NCBI GenBank assembly: GCA_020444045.1
Contig: JAHLLS010000007.1
Location: 1 to 64,000 of the forward strand
DNA: 64,000 nucleotides
Direction: 5' to 3'
Origin: Deltaproteobacteria bacterium
Lineage (GTDB): Bacteria; Desulfobacterota; Desulfobacteria; Desulfobacterales; UBA5852
The notes beneath the pieces were generated by a model. That model saw only the letters and a list, made by a program, of their open reading frames with translations, was not told the origin of the DNA and ran no database searches. Shown here in pieces: positions 44,745-54,551 of the stretch (position 1 is its first letter; the number at the start of each line of letters is the position of its first letter). Position numbers and translations under genes: made by a program.

Positions 44745-45932
44745 CTATCGCTGGGAGGCTTTTTTTTCGAGCTCACAGATGGCCATCGCTGTCGCCAGGA
44801 TATTGGTTGAAATATTTTCAAGCATATTTTTAAAGGTCAACGATAGTTGATCGTAATGATTCTGCAGCAATTTCTGGTCGATGGTTGATACCTTCAACCG
44901 TTTGTCACCCAACACAATGGCAGAAGTGGGTTCTAATCCCATATCGAGAAAGGGAATGTGCCCAATGAAATCACCTTTGCTAAGACCGGTAATTAACGGC
45001 ACAACGCCATGCTTCGTGTTTCGAACGATCGAAGCGCGGCCACCGGTGATGACAAATGATTTGTCGTCGTTTTTTCCTTCCTTGATGACAGGGCGTTTGT
45101 CTTTCAGGAGTTTTGCAGGGTCATTTTTCCCAATTGAGCAGGCAACCATACGCGTCATAATTTCGCTGAAACGATTATCGAGACTCCTTACCATGTTTCG
45201 AAATTCGGGCGGCATGCGGCTGAATTCACTTCCCATACCCTGTGAATCAAGCATGCCCAACTGCACATTGCCAATTGCTTGAGCGGTGACATTGCGTACG
45301 CTTTCGTCCGACAGCAATGCGCTGATGCTTCCAATAAAAGCGCCATCACTGAGTTGGAGAAATTTAATCGGTCCATTGGGGGTCGAGCGGGACAACTCGA
45401 CGGTTCCCTCGAGAATGACCCATATCCAGTTGCCATGGTTGCCTTCGACGATGATTTCTTCTCCGTCAAAAAATTCTTCTTCATCGACAACGTGCAGATA
45501 ATCGACTAATGGCCCCTTAATCAGCGGTAAGGATGACTTTTTGGCCGTCTCTTTTTTCGGTGCGGATTCGGTCTGAATGCTGACGACAGGCTCGACTTTT
45601 TCTATTTCGCCATCGTCCAGCATGCGAAGGCCGTCAAGAATGATTTCCATGCGGCTTTTGTTGATGGTGACTTCGCCATCATAGGGCTCGTCACTGAAGG
45701 AAAAGTCGCCTTCCATCCATCCGAATAATGAAAAAATGGCCTCAAGACCCCGCAGCTCACCGTTTAGTGAATGGGCCGGGTTGCCGCCTCGGAAATAGAC
45801 GATCCCGGGTTCCTGACTCGACTTCGCGTCTATTCTCAAGATGCCATTACTGCCATTGGAACCCAGCAACTGAAGAAGTTCAGCCAAATTGAGAAAACTT
45901 AAATTACCGGAAAGGACAATATTACTGGCCAT
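44745..45932 (-). CDS. DUF4388 plus cyclic nucleotide-binding protein
   Basis: 395 aa. Residues 1-105 form a DUF4388/PATAN-like domain (LSGNLSFLNLAELLQLLGSN...SGILRI-type pattern). Residues about 135-240 are a cNMP-binding fold (FFDGEEIIVEGNHGNWIWVILEGTVELSR). A second cNMP-like stretch is at 285-370 (SFVITGGRASIVRNTKHGVV, GDFIGHIPFLDMG). No DNA-binding domain, so it is not a CRP regulator. It lies between an MglA-type GTPase and a PilZ gene: likely a signalling adaptor of polarity, motility or secretion. Ligand not assignable. Confidence 0.8.
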   Translation of the reverse strand: MASNIVLSGNLSFLNLAELLQLLGSNGSNGILRIDAKSSQEPGIVYFRGGNPAHSLNGELRGLEAIFSLFGWMEGDFSFSDEPYDGEVTINKSRMEIILDGLRMLDDGEIEKVEPVVSIQTESAPKKETAKKSSLPLIKGPLVDYLHVVDEEEFFDGEEIIVEGNHGNWIWVILEGTVELSRSTPNGPIKFLQLSDGAFIGSISALLSDESVRNVTAQAIGNVQLGMLDSQGMGSEFSRMPPEFRNMVRSLDNRFSEIMTRMVACSIGKNDPAKLLKDKRPVIKEGKNDDKSFVITGGRASIVRNTKHGVVPLITGLSKGDFIGHIPFLDMGLEPTSAIVLGDKRLKVSTIDQKLLQNHYDQLSLTFKNMLENISTNILATAMAICELEKKASQR

Positions 45933-45943
45933 GGATACTCAGT

Positions 45944-46558
45944 CTATTTTGCCCATTTAAGTTGTTTCTGTAAATTCAGAAGTGTTCGCTTGAGGCACTC
46001 CATGATGGTTTGGGGGACACCCTGCCCCTTGATGGCGCTGGCACTGAAATGGGGTGCTTTCAGCTGCCGATTCAAATCCTGGTCCATACGCTCGATCGAC
46101 ATGAGCGGTATCCCCTCTTCCTCCAAGTCTCTTTTATTATACTGCATCACCAGCGGGACCTTAAATATGCTAGTTCCATAGGATTTCAAGTTTTCATGGA
46201 GGTCTTTCAAAGAAAGCATATTCTTCTCTCGGCGTACCTCCAAGGAATCTGCGACGAAAACCAATCCGTCAACCTCCTTTAAAACCAGTTTACGGGTTGA
46301 ACTGTATTGGACTTGCCCCGGAACGGTGTAAAGCTGAACTTTAACATCACATCCTTTGATTTTACCCAATCCCATCGGCAAGAAGTCAAAAAACAAGGTT
46401 CGATCGCCTTCTGTGTCAATGGAAACCATCTCTCCCGCGATTTGCTTCTTGTAGGTCTTGAAGATGTATTCAAGATTCGTGGTTTTGCCGCATCGTCCCG
46501 GGCCGTAATAGACGATTTTGCACTCTATTTCTCGTTTTTTAAAGTTGAACGTAGCCAT
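45944..46558 (-). CDS. MglA-type small Ras-like GTPase
   Basis: 204 aa. The P-loop is GPGRCGKT (residues 19-26); switch regions are EGDRTLFFDFLPMGLG and the G3 TVPGQVQY; G4 is NKRD in YNKRDL. These are signatures of the MglA/gliding GTPase family that controls polarity in Myxococcus and other proteobacteria. No MglB roadblock protein is next to it; the TPR-like protein upstream and the DUF4388/cNMP protein downstream may play that role. The start ATG 46558 is well placed. Confidence 0.92.
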   Translation of the reverse strand: MATFNFKKREIECKIVYYGPGRCGKTTNLEYIFKTYKKQIAGEMVSIDTEGDRTLFFDFLPMGLGKIKGCDVKVQLYTVPGQVQYSSTRKLVLKEVDGLVFVADSLEVRREKNMLSLKDLHENLKSYGTSIFKVPLVMQYNKRDLEEEGIPLMSIERMDQDLNRQLKAPHFSASAIKGQGVPQTIMECLKRTLLNLQKQLKWAK

Positions 46559-46591
46559 TCAAATCAGCTCCAGCAATCGTTTCAGAGCGCA

Positions 46592-47599
46592 TTAAGTGGT
46601 TAAAATCGTAATATCCAGGCTGTAGTCACCTTCTTTGGGGCCTGATTTGATTTGCGTTTTCGCCGTCACGACACCGGAGCCGTTTAAAATGGCAATCGGC
46701 GAAAAAAACTGCATGTCGTTAAGTTTGGTACCCTTCGACAGCTCGTTGAGCAACGCACTTTCCTTGCTCGCGATAATCAGGTTGATGGAGTTGCCGGTTT
46801 GGAAACTGACATCGAATTCAACCATGCGTCCCTTTAACGGGCCGGACGGAAGTTGGATGCCGACGGAATTGATATCCAGGAATTCATCTTCTTCGGGAAG
46901 TTCCATCTCTTCCAGAACGGGCTCTGGTTCGTGAGAAGGCGCGACATCACGGGCTATCGGGGGCGTCTCAGGGGGGGGCGATTCCATTTCGAGTGTTTCC
47001 ATATCCTCATCCGAGATGGTTTCCTCTCTCTGATATAATTCACGCTCGAAACCTAATTTGCGAAAACGACCCTCCAGAAAAAAACGAATTTTATCAAGTT
47101 GGGGAATGCTAAACCGATCGTCTCCAGCCCATTTTTCAAAGCACAGGGCTGCCTCCTCAAGCGCCTCCGTCTCTAAGTGGCAACGGACGATGTTTTTCGC
47201 TGCCGCCACCCGCACCGCTTCGGCATCCAGGAGTTGCTCAAATTCCTTCATTGCGCGGTCAAATTGTCCGAACTTTGCGAGTGCGATGGCGCCTTCCAAA
47301 GCGCTTGTGAAATCGCCCTTTTCGTCACCGCCGGCAAACAGTTTCTTGATAAGATTTTGTTTGTTGTCCGACACCGTCGGTTTCGAAGTGGCCTGGTTGA
47401 TTTGGTTTATTTTTTGGTTAAGATCAACCACCTTTTTTACAATATTGGCAATAAGCGCTTGTCCGTTATTGATATCGGGGCTTTTTTTTATAATTTCTGT
47501 CGCTTTTTTGAACCTCTCTTTTGCTTCGTTTAAAAGCCCCTGGTTTTGATATAGATCAGCTTCCTTCAAGAGCGATATAATCTGGTCCTTAGGATCCAT
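46592..47599 (-). CDS. TPR-like protein with unclassified C-terminal domain
   Basis: 335 aa. N-terminal tetratricopeptide-like helices (LLKEADLYQNQGLLNEAKERFKKA; LAKFGQFDRAMKEFEQLLDAE; CHLETEALEEAALCFEKWAG). An acidic, Pro-rich linker lies at about 215-250, and a beta-rich end (GIQLPSGPLKGRMVEFDVSFQTG...TLNDMQF-like strands) resembles a PilZ-like or FHA-like fold but lacks the PilZ signature. ATG 47599 with GAGG six bases upstream; a longer frame exists but is less likely. It is first in the operon with the GTPase, so it may be its effector. No function proven. Confidence 0.65.
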   Translation of the reverse strand: MDPKDQIISLLKEADLYQNQGLLNEAKERFKKATEIIKKSPDINNGQALIANIVKKVVDLNQKINQINQATSKPTVSDNKQNLIKKLFAGGDEKGDFTSALEGAIALAKFGQFDRAMKEFEQLLDAEAVRVAAAKNIVRCHLETEALEEAALCFEKWAGDDRFSIPQLDKIRFFLEGRFRKLGFERELYQREETISDEDMETLEMESPPPETPPIARDVAPSHEPEPVLEEMELPEEDEFLDINSVGIQLPSGPLKGRMVEFDVSFQTGNSINLIIASKESALLNELSKGTKLNDMQFFSPIAILNGSGVVTAKTQIKSGPKEGDYSLDITILTT

Positions 47600-47747
47600 T
47601 AAAACCTCATCGTTGTTCACCCTGTGTCGCATACCAACGTATTTTGTTTGAAAACAATATCTAACAAACAAAATGAGTTATGCCTATCCTGTGGAATATA
47701 TTCAAATTTTAGAAGAAAAGTCAATACAGTCCGAACAGATAAATCTA

Positions 47748-47775
47748 TTGACATAGCTTTTAGTCGTGTTAAAAA
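47748..47775 (+). promoter_or_regulatory. Putative promoter of mdh
   Basis: TTGACA (47748-47753), a 16-base spacer and TAAAAA (47770-47775). It is about 75 bases before ATG 47850. The -10 hexamer is imperfect. The opposite-strand operon starting at 47599 is divergent from mdh, so other promoters must face the other way. Confidence 0.4.
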
Positions 47776-47816
47776 ATTCATTTTTTATCATACGCATATG
47801 AAATCGGTTATTTTAA

Positions 47817-48785
<969 letters not shown>

Positions 48786-48810
48786 TCACAAAAAGGCAGG
48801 CTGTCTGGCC

Positions 48811-48828
48811 GTGCGGGGAAAACCGCAC
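48811..48828. terminator. Stem-loop between mdh and uvrC
   Basis: GTGCGG (48811-48816) and CCGCAC (48823-48828) pair around a GGAAAA loop. There is no good T-run, so it is a weak candidate terminator between convergent genes. Confidence 0.4.
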
Positions 48829-48834
48829 GTTCGC

Positions 48835-50679
48835 CTATTCGCGTCCCGACGCCAAGCCGTGAAACAGTGCTTCCGCTGTTTTGCGATTCATGCCGGGCAG
48901 GGCACTCAATTCTTCGAGTGTCGCTGCCCGGATTGCGTTTAAGCTGCCGAAATGGCGCAGCAGGGTTTGCTTGCGAAAGGGACCGATGCCCGGGATGCCA
49001 TCCAGATCCGAGGCGAAGGCTTTCTTTTTTCGTTTTTGACGATGAAAACTGATGGCAAACCGATGGGCTTCGTCCCGAATGCGTTGTAAAAACAGAAGTG
49101 CGGCCTCATCGTTGGCAAAACTGACTGGATTGGCCCGGTTGGGGATATAAATTTTATCCCGCAGCTCCCCACGATCGACTTCCTTCTTGGCAATTGCCGC
49201 CAGGGCAAACCGTCCTTCGATTCCCAATCGATGGATGACATCTACAGCGATATTCAACTGCCCTTTACCGCCATCCAGCAGCAGGATATCGGGAAACGGC
49301 CATTCCGGATGGCGGCTGAAACGACGCTGCAAGATTTCTTCCATGGCCGCATAATCGTCCGGCTTGCCGACGGTTCGAATGGCAAACTTGCGATACTGCG
49401 ACCGGCAGGGGCGGCCATCCTCAAAAACGACCATGCCGGCAACGGGGGACTGCCCGAATAAATTGCTGTTATCAAAACACTCGATGCGTTGCGGTATTTT
49501 TTTCAGGCGAAGCCGCCGCCCGACGCTCTCCAGCAGTGTTTGTCGCTGCCTTTGATCCACCATGCGTTCCCTTAGCGCTTTTTCGGCATTCTGGCGACCC
49601 ATTTCCAGAAGCTGTTTTTTCTCCCCCCGCTGGGGATGAAAGAGCTTGACGGATTGTGCGTGTTCCGATCGGAACCAGTCTTCCAGCAGAGGCGCATCGG
49701 CAGGCACCACGGGGGTTAAAATTTCATGGGGGCACTGGGCACCGGGCGGGTATAATTGGCGAATAAAGGTGCTTAGGAGTTCGGCCTGGTCCGCGAGCGT
49801 TTCCGTAATTCGAAAATTTCGGCTGCCCTGGAGATAGCCCGCGCGGATCGAGAGAACATTGACCATGACGAGTTGATCGCCGGTCGCGATCGTGATGACA
49901 TCTCGATCACGCAAATCTTTGGTCACCGCCCGCTGTTTTTCAAGTGTCATTTCCATGGCCTGCATCCGATCCCTCAGTTGGGCCGCTTCTTCGAAAGCCA
50001 GCTTCTGGACGGCGCTTTCCATCTCATTGCGGATTTTACGGATGAGTTCAGGTGTGCGGCCTTTGAGAAAAAGGATGACCTCGTCTACGATTTTTCGATA
50101 GAAAGATGGGTCAACATCGAGACAGCAGGGGCCGTAACAGGCATCCATCTGGTAATGCAGACAGGGACGGGTTCGATGGGAAAACTCACGGTTTTTGCAT
50201 TTTCGCAGGCGAAAATACTTGTTGATAAACTTGAGCGTTTCGCGAACCGCCAGCGCGGACGCAAAGGGGCCGAAATAGGCCGCGCCGTCTTTTCCAATTT
50301 TGCGAACAATGGACAGGTTGGGATAGGGGTGGTTGAGATCGATCCGCAGCACCGGGTAGCGCTTGTCATCTTTGAGAATGACATTGTAGCGCGGCCGGTG
50401 GCGTTTGATCAGATTGGACTCCAGCAAGAGGGCTTCTTTTTCAGAGCCGGTGACAATGGTGTCAAAATCGATGACCCGCTGCAACAGGGTTCGGGTTTTG
50501 ATGTCGGATGCGCCTGTTTTCAAGAAATAAGATGCCAGACGACGCTTGAGGTTTTTCGCTTTGCCCACATAGAGAATGCGGCCGGAAGCGTCCTTCATCA
50601 GGTATACCCCGGGGGCAGTCTCGGCCTGGCGCACCTTGTCTTTGAGATCAAGCCTGATATCGTCGGGGGATGGCGTCAT
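48835..50679 (-). CDS. uvrC: Excinuclease ABC subunit C
   Basis: 614 aa. It makes both incisions around bulky lesions after UvrB loading. The GIY-YIG nuclease domain is at the N-terminus (GVYLMKDASGRILYVGKAKNLKRRLASYF); a UVR motif (MESAVQKLAFEEAAQLRDRM) links to UvrB. The RNase-H-like domain shows ECFDNSNLFGQSPVAGMVVFEDG and LLLDGGKGQLNIA; C-terminal tandem HhH (LDGIPGIGPFRKQTLLRHFGS, LSALPGMNRKTAEALF). Twelve bases after uvrB, in the same operon. Full length. Confidence 0.95.
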   Translation of the reverse strand: MTPSPDDIRLDLKDKVRQAETAPGVYLMKDASGRILYVGKAKNLKRRLASYFLKTGASDIKTRTLLQRVIDFDTIVTGSEKEALLLESNLIKRHRPRYNVILKDDKRYPVLRIDLNHPYPNLSIVRKIGKDGAAYFGPFASALAVRETLKFINKYFRLRKCKNREFSHRTRPCLHYQMDACYGPCCLDVDPSFYRKIVDEVILFLKGRTPELIRKIRNEMESAVQKLAFEEAAQLRDRMQAMEMTLEKQRAVTKDLRDRDVITIATGDQLVMVNVLSIRAGYLQGSRNFRITETLADQAELLSTFIRQLYPPGAQCPHEILTPVVPADAPLLEDWFRSEHAQSVKLFHPQRGEKKQLLEMGRQNAEKALRERMVDQRQRQTLLESVGRRLRLKKIPQRIECFDNSNLFGQSPVAGMVVFEDGRPCRSQYRKFAIRTVGKPDDYAAMEEILQRRFSRHPEWPFPDILLLDGGKGQLNIAVDVIHRLGIEGRFALAAIAKKEVDRGELRDKIYIPNRANPVSFANDEAALLFLQRIRDEAHRFAISFHRQKRKKKAFASDLDGIPGIGPFRKQTLLRHFGSLNAIRAATLEELSALPGMNRKTAEALFHGLASGRE

Positions 50680-50691
50680 GGGGCTCCGGGT

Positions 50692-52695
50692 TTAGATGCT
50701 TCCATCGAAAACAATACGGGCTTTTAGGGCCTGGATACGGTCGCGCAATTTCGCCGCATGCTCAAAATCAAGGTCGCGCGCGGCTTGAAGCATGTCTTTT
50801 TCGAGTTTTTGGATCGATTGTTCCATATCGGCGATCGTCCGATAGGCCTCCAGCGGTTCGCTGACACGATTCGGCGCCTTATCGCCGGAGGATGACAGGG
50901 TGTCGAATATCGACACGATTTCTTTCTGGATGGTCTGCGGCGTGATGCCATGTTTTTTATTGTAGGCCATCTGGATCGACCGTCGCCGTTCGGTTTCGGA
51001 TATCGCCTGTTGCATGGAATGCGTAACGCGGTCCGCATACATGATAACCTTGCCGTGCACGTTGCGGGCCGCCCTTCCGCAGGTCTGAATCAACGAGCGG
51101 GTCGAACGAAGAAATCCTTCCTTGTCCGCATCCAGAATCGCCACCAGGGAGACTTCCGGAATGTCCAGCCCTTCACGCAGCAGGTTAATGCCGATCAAAA
51201 CGTCAAATTCACCCCGCCGCAAGTCACGAATGATGTCGATGCGTTCGAGTGTTGAAATGTCCGCGTGCAGATAGCGCACCTGAAGTCCCAGATCCGTGTA
51301 GTATTCGGACAGATCTTCGGCCATGCGTTTCGTCAAGGTCGTTACCAGCACCCGTTCGCTGCGTTCGACACGTCGGCGAATCTCATCCATTAGATCGTCA
51401 ACCTGGGCGCCGGCGGGGCGCACTTCGATTTCCGGGTCGACCAATCCCGTAGGACGCGCAATCAACTCCACCAGGTTGTCCTGCCCCAACTCCCGCTCGT
51501 AATCGGCGGGTGTTGCCGAAACATAGACCCTGCGTTTGAATCGTGCGGTGGATTCTTCGAATTTCAAGGGGCGGTTATCCAGGGCGGATGGCAGCCGGAA
51601 CCCGTATTGGACCAGTGTTTTTTTTCGGCTGCGGTCGCCCTTGTACATGCCGCCCAGTTGGGGAACGGAAATGTGGCTCTCATCGATAAACAACAGGAAA
51701 TCATCCGGAAAATAGTCCAACAGTGTCGGCGGCGGTTCTCCCGGCGACCGACCGGTCAAATGGCGCGAGTAGTTTTCAATGCCATTGCAATAGCCCAGTT
51801 CATTCATCATCTCGAGATCATATAGGGTGCGCTCTTCCAGTCGTTGCGCTTCCACCAACCGATTTTCACGGCGAAGATGGTCTAAAGTCTCTTTCAGTTC
51901 CGCCATGATGGTTCCGGTGGCGCGTTTTAATGTGCCGGCTTGGGTAACATAATGACTGGCAGGGAAAACAGAAGCGCGGGAGATAGACCGCATGACCGTG
52001 CCACGCAACGGGTCGATTTCCGCCAGAGCATCGATTTCGTCGCCAAAGAATTCGACCCGCAGCGCAATATCTTCTTCATAGGCCGGGAAAATTTCCACAC
52101 GGTCGCCACGCACCCGAAACGTACCACGGTGAAAATCGATGTCGTTGCGCTCATATTGCATCGAAACCAGCCGTCGCAGCAGCACATCCCGTTCCAATAC
52201 GCTGTTTTTTTCGATGTCCACCCGCATGGCGAGATAGTCTTCAGGGGCGCCTAGCCCATAGATGCAGGAGACACTTGCCACGACGATGACATCCCGGCGG
52301 GACAATACCGAACGGGTGGCGGAGTGCCGCAGCTTATCGATCATTTCATTGATGGAGGAGTCCTTGGCGATATAGGTGTCACTGGCGGGAATATAGGCCT
52401 CCGGCTGATAATAGTCGTAATAGCTGACAAAATACTCGACCGCGTTATCGGGAAAAAAGGTCTTGAATTCATTATAGAGCTGGGCCGCCAGCGTTTTATT
52501 GGGCGCAACCACAAGGGTCGGGACGGACAACGCCGCAATGACGTTGGCCATTGTGAATGTTTTGCCCGATCCGGTGACACCCAATAGAATATGATGTTGG
52601 GCCCCTTTTTTCAGGTTCCGAATCATGGTGCTGATGGCGCGGGGCTGATCCCCTTGTGGTGTCATGGTGGTGCAAAGCGTAAACAATGGTTTCAT
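50692..52695 (-). CDS. uvrB: Excinuclease ABC subunit B
   Basis: 667 aa helicase-like damage-verifying subunit. Walker [28 protein letters not shown] hairpin motif; [10 protein letters not shown] (Walker B); helicase [18 protein letters not shown]. The C-terminal UVR domain ([27 protein letters not shown]) binds UvrC. It begins at ATG 52695. It lies downstream of ispF (76-base gap), apparently in the same operon, and upstream of uvrC. Confidence 0.96.
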   Translation of the reverse strand: MKPLFTLCTTMTPQGDQPRAISTMIRNLKKGAQHHILLGVTGSGKTFTMANVIAALSVPTLVVAPNKTLAAQLYNEFKTFFPDNAVEYFVSYYDYYQPEAYIPASDTYIAKDSSINEMIDKLRHSATRSVLSRRDVIVVASVSCIYGLGAPEDYLAMRVDIEKNSVLERDVLLRRLVSMQYERNDIDFHRGTFRVRGDRVEIFPAYEEDIALRVEFFGDEIDALAEIDPLRGTVMRSISRASVFPASHYVTQAGTLKRATGTIMAELKETLDHLRRENRLVEAQRLEERTLYDLEMMNELGYCNGIENYSRHLTGRSPGEPPPTLLDYFPDDFLLFIDESHISVPQLGGMYKGDRSRKKTLVQYGFRLPSALDNRPLKFEESTARFKRRVYVSATPADYERELGQDNLVELIARPTGLVDPEIEVRPAGAQVDDLMDEIRRRVERSERVLVTTLTKRMAEDLSEYYTDLGLQVRYLHADISTLERIDIIRDLRRGEFDVLIGINLLREGLDIPEVSLVAILDADKEGFLRSTRSLIQTCGRAARNVHGKVIMYADRVTHSMQQAISETERRRSIQMAYNKKHGITPQTIQKEIVSIFDTLSSSGDKAPNRVSEPLEAYRTIADMEQSIQKLEKDMLQAARDLDFEHAAKLRDRIQALKARIVFDGSI

Positions 52696-52771
52696 AAAAA
52701 CAGTTTCACCCTGCGGCTACAATAGCGAATGGCGGTTGTGGCGATAGCGATCTCATCAGGCCATTTTCCGT

Positions 52772-53254
52772 TCAAGAAGATGCCGCCGCGTTGCGCAACA
52801 GCACAATACACTGGGCGGCGATGCCCTCCCCCCGTCCGACCGCGCCAAGCCCTTCCAGCGTGGTGGCTTTGACATTGATTTGAACGGGATTTAGTCGCAG
52901 CACGGCTGCCAGATGTGACACCATCGCTTCACGAAAGGGGTTGATTTTCGGTGCCTCGGCCATCACGGTTGCATCGATATTGGCGATGACCCAATCTGCA
53001 CGGATCATCTCTCTGACCTGATCCAACAGCTTAAGGCTCTCGATGCCGGCCCAAGCCGGATCGGTATCCGGAAAATGGCAGCCGATATCGCCCAAACCCG
53101 CCGCTCCTAAAAGGGCGTCACAAATGGCGTGTGTTAAAACATCCGCATCAGAATGCCCCAAGAGCCCTTTTTCAAAAGGGATCTCAACGCCTCCCAAAAT
53201 CAAACGTCGTCCGGTAACCAACCGGTGCATGTCATATCCCATCCCGATCCGCAT
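52772..53254 (-). CDS. ispF: 2-C-methyl-D-erythritol 2,4-cyclodiphosphate synthase
   Basis: 160 aa. It cyclises CDP-ME 2-phosphate in the MEP pathway (same pathway as dxs at 28323). Zinc-binding Asp8 and His10 are in GMGYDMHRL, and His42-type in [22 protein letters not shown]; then [12 protein letters not shown] and [23 protein letters not shown], all IspF signatures. Full length, start ATG 53254. It is the first gene before uvrB; ispD was not seen. Confidence 0.95.
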   Translation of the reverse strand: MRIGMGYDMHRLVTGRRLILGGVEIPFEKGLLGHSDADVLTHAICDALLGAAGLGDIGCHFPDTDPAWAGIESLKLLDQVREMIRADWVIANIDATVMAEAPKINPFREAMVSHLAAVLRLNPVQINVKATTLEGLGAVGRGEGIAAQCIVLLRNAAASS

Positions 53255-53527
53255 GGACCCTCCTCTGATGCCAAATCAATAGCGGGTTTCAGCAACGCTT
53301 TACTCGTTTTATGGGTTGTCAATTTAGGAATCATTTTTATTTAAGGATTTCCCATTTCGGACGATATGTACTATACACATCCATACAACAAAAATCATCT
53401 TGAAACCGCAGCGCTCGGCTGAATCAGGACGGCAACTTGTGCTCTCGCGACCCCATCGATTGACGGTTGATCAACATCGGGGAAAAGCCTGAGTTTATGA
53501 CGCTTTCGACTGTTGAACGGGAACGAC

Positions 53528-54421
53528 ATGACAATTATACCACAGCACCGCATTCAATTTAAAAAACCGGATCTTGAAAGTCTTGGCAACGATTTTACAG
53601 TCGTTGATATGCATTTTCACACGCAACATTCCGACGGTCACAACTCGGTTGCCGAGATCCGTGAATATGTTCGTCGGCTGGGTATCGGAATTGCCATCAC
53701 CGACCACAACGCCATTGGCGGCGCGGTTGAACTCGCCCGTCACGATGACCTGTTGTGCATACCCGGCATCGAAGTCACATCAGCTGAAGGCAGCCATGTG
53801 CTGGTCTATTTTTATGCGTCCAGTGATTTGGAGCGATTTTATTCGCACACCATCTTACCGGCCATGGGTGCCGAAATCATGAGTTCGACATCCCTGGAGA
53901 TGGAGGCGGTCATTGAAGCCGCCCGCCGCTTTCCGACCGTCGTCGTTTTTCCGCACCCTTACAGTGCCGCCTATTCAGGGATCCAAAACTCGTATTTTTC
54001 GGAAACGCGGCTCCTGGCGCTTTATGACATGGTGGACGGCATCGAAGTCATCAATGCTGAAAACATGAACAAATGGAATCTGCAGAGCACGGTGCTGGGC
54101 TTTAATGTCGGCAAGGGGATTACAGGCGGCAGTGACGGGCACCGCTTGTCGCAAATGGGCAAGGCCGTCACCTATGCGGATTGCCCGGCCGCTCGGGAAG
54201 CCTTCCTGGATGCCGTAAAAATGGGGCAAACCCAGGTGGTCGGCAAGGAAATCGACCTCCTGCGCAAAGTGACCTCGAACACCATCAAGCTGAAGCATAA
54301 CATCCGCAATTATCCGGATCTTATTGAAAAAAATATCCGTTACAGCTGCACGCTGTTCAGCGCCAAACAGCGTTCTCTGAGAGAAAACATGCGCCGAAAT
54401 TTTCAAGGCCTTGGACGCTGA
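53528..54421 (+). CDS. PHP-domain phosphoesterase
   Basis: About 297 aa. The polymerase and histidinol phosphatase domain has VDMHFHTQHSDGHNS (metal-binding His pair), ITDHNAIGGA, IPGIEVTSAEGSHVLVY (Glu) and TGGSDGHRLSQMGKAVT (Asp/His): four conserved blocks. Similar enzymes hydrolyse 3',5'-bisphosphates or 5'-ends of short RNAs. ATG 53528, with GGGA about six bases upstream, is preferred to TTG 53513. Substrate not assigned. Confidence 0.85.
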   Translation: MTIIPQHRIQFKKPDLESLGNDFTVVDMHFHTQHSDGHNSVAEIREYVRRLGIGIAITDHNAIGGAVELARHDDLLCIPGIEVTSAEGSHVLVYFYASSDLERFYSHTILPAMGAEIMSSTSLEMEAVIEAARRFPTVVVFPHPYSAAYSGIQNSYFSETRLLALYDMVDGIEVINAENMNKWNLQSTVLGFNVGKGITGGSDGHRLSQMGKAVTYADCPAAREAFLDAVKMGQTQVVGKEIDLLRKVTSNTIKLKHNIRNYPDLIEKNIRYSCTLFSAKQRSLRENMRRNFQGLGR

Positions 54422-54551
54422 TCTTATGTGACGGTTTTGTCAAAACCCGGCACCATCCCCTTCCAAAAACATAGCGGCTATCCACTTGACCCCGGTGGAC
54501 CGCAGCGCTATAAGCGTTCCTTTTATGCCATACCCATCCGACCCTTAGAAA

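Noticed and set aside
49873-50727. 284-aa plus-strand frame inside uvrC
   Set aside because: Antisense to the certain GIY-YIG coding region of uvrC; no independent start signal.
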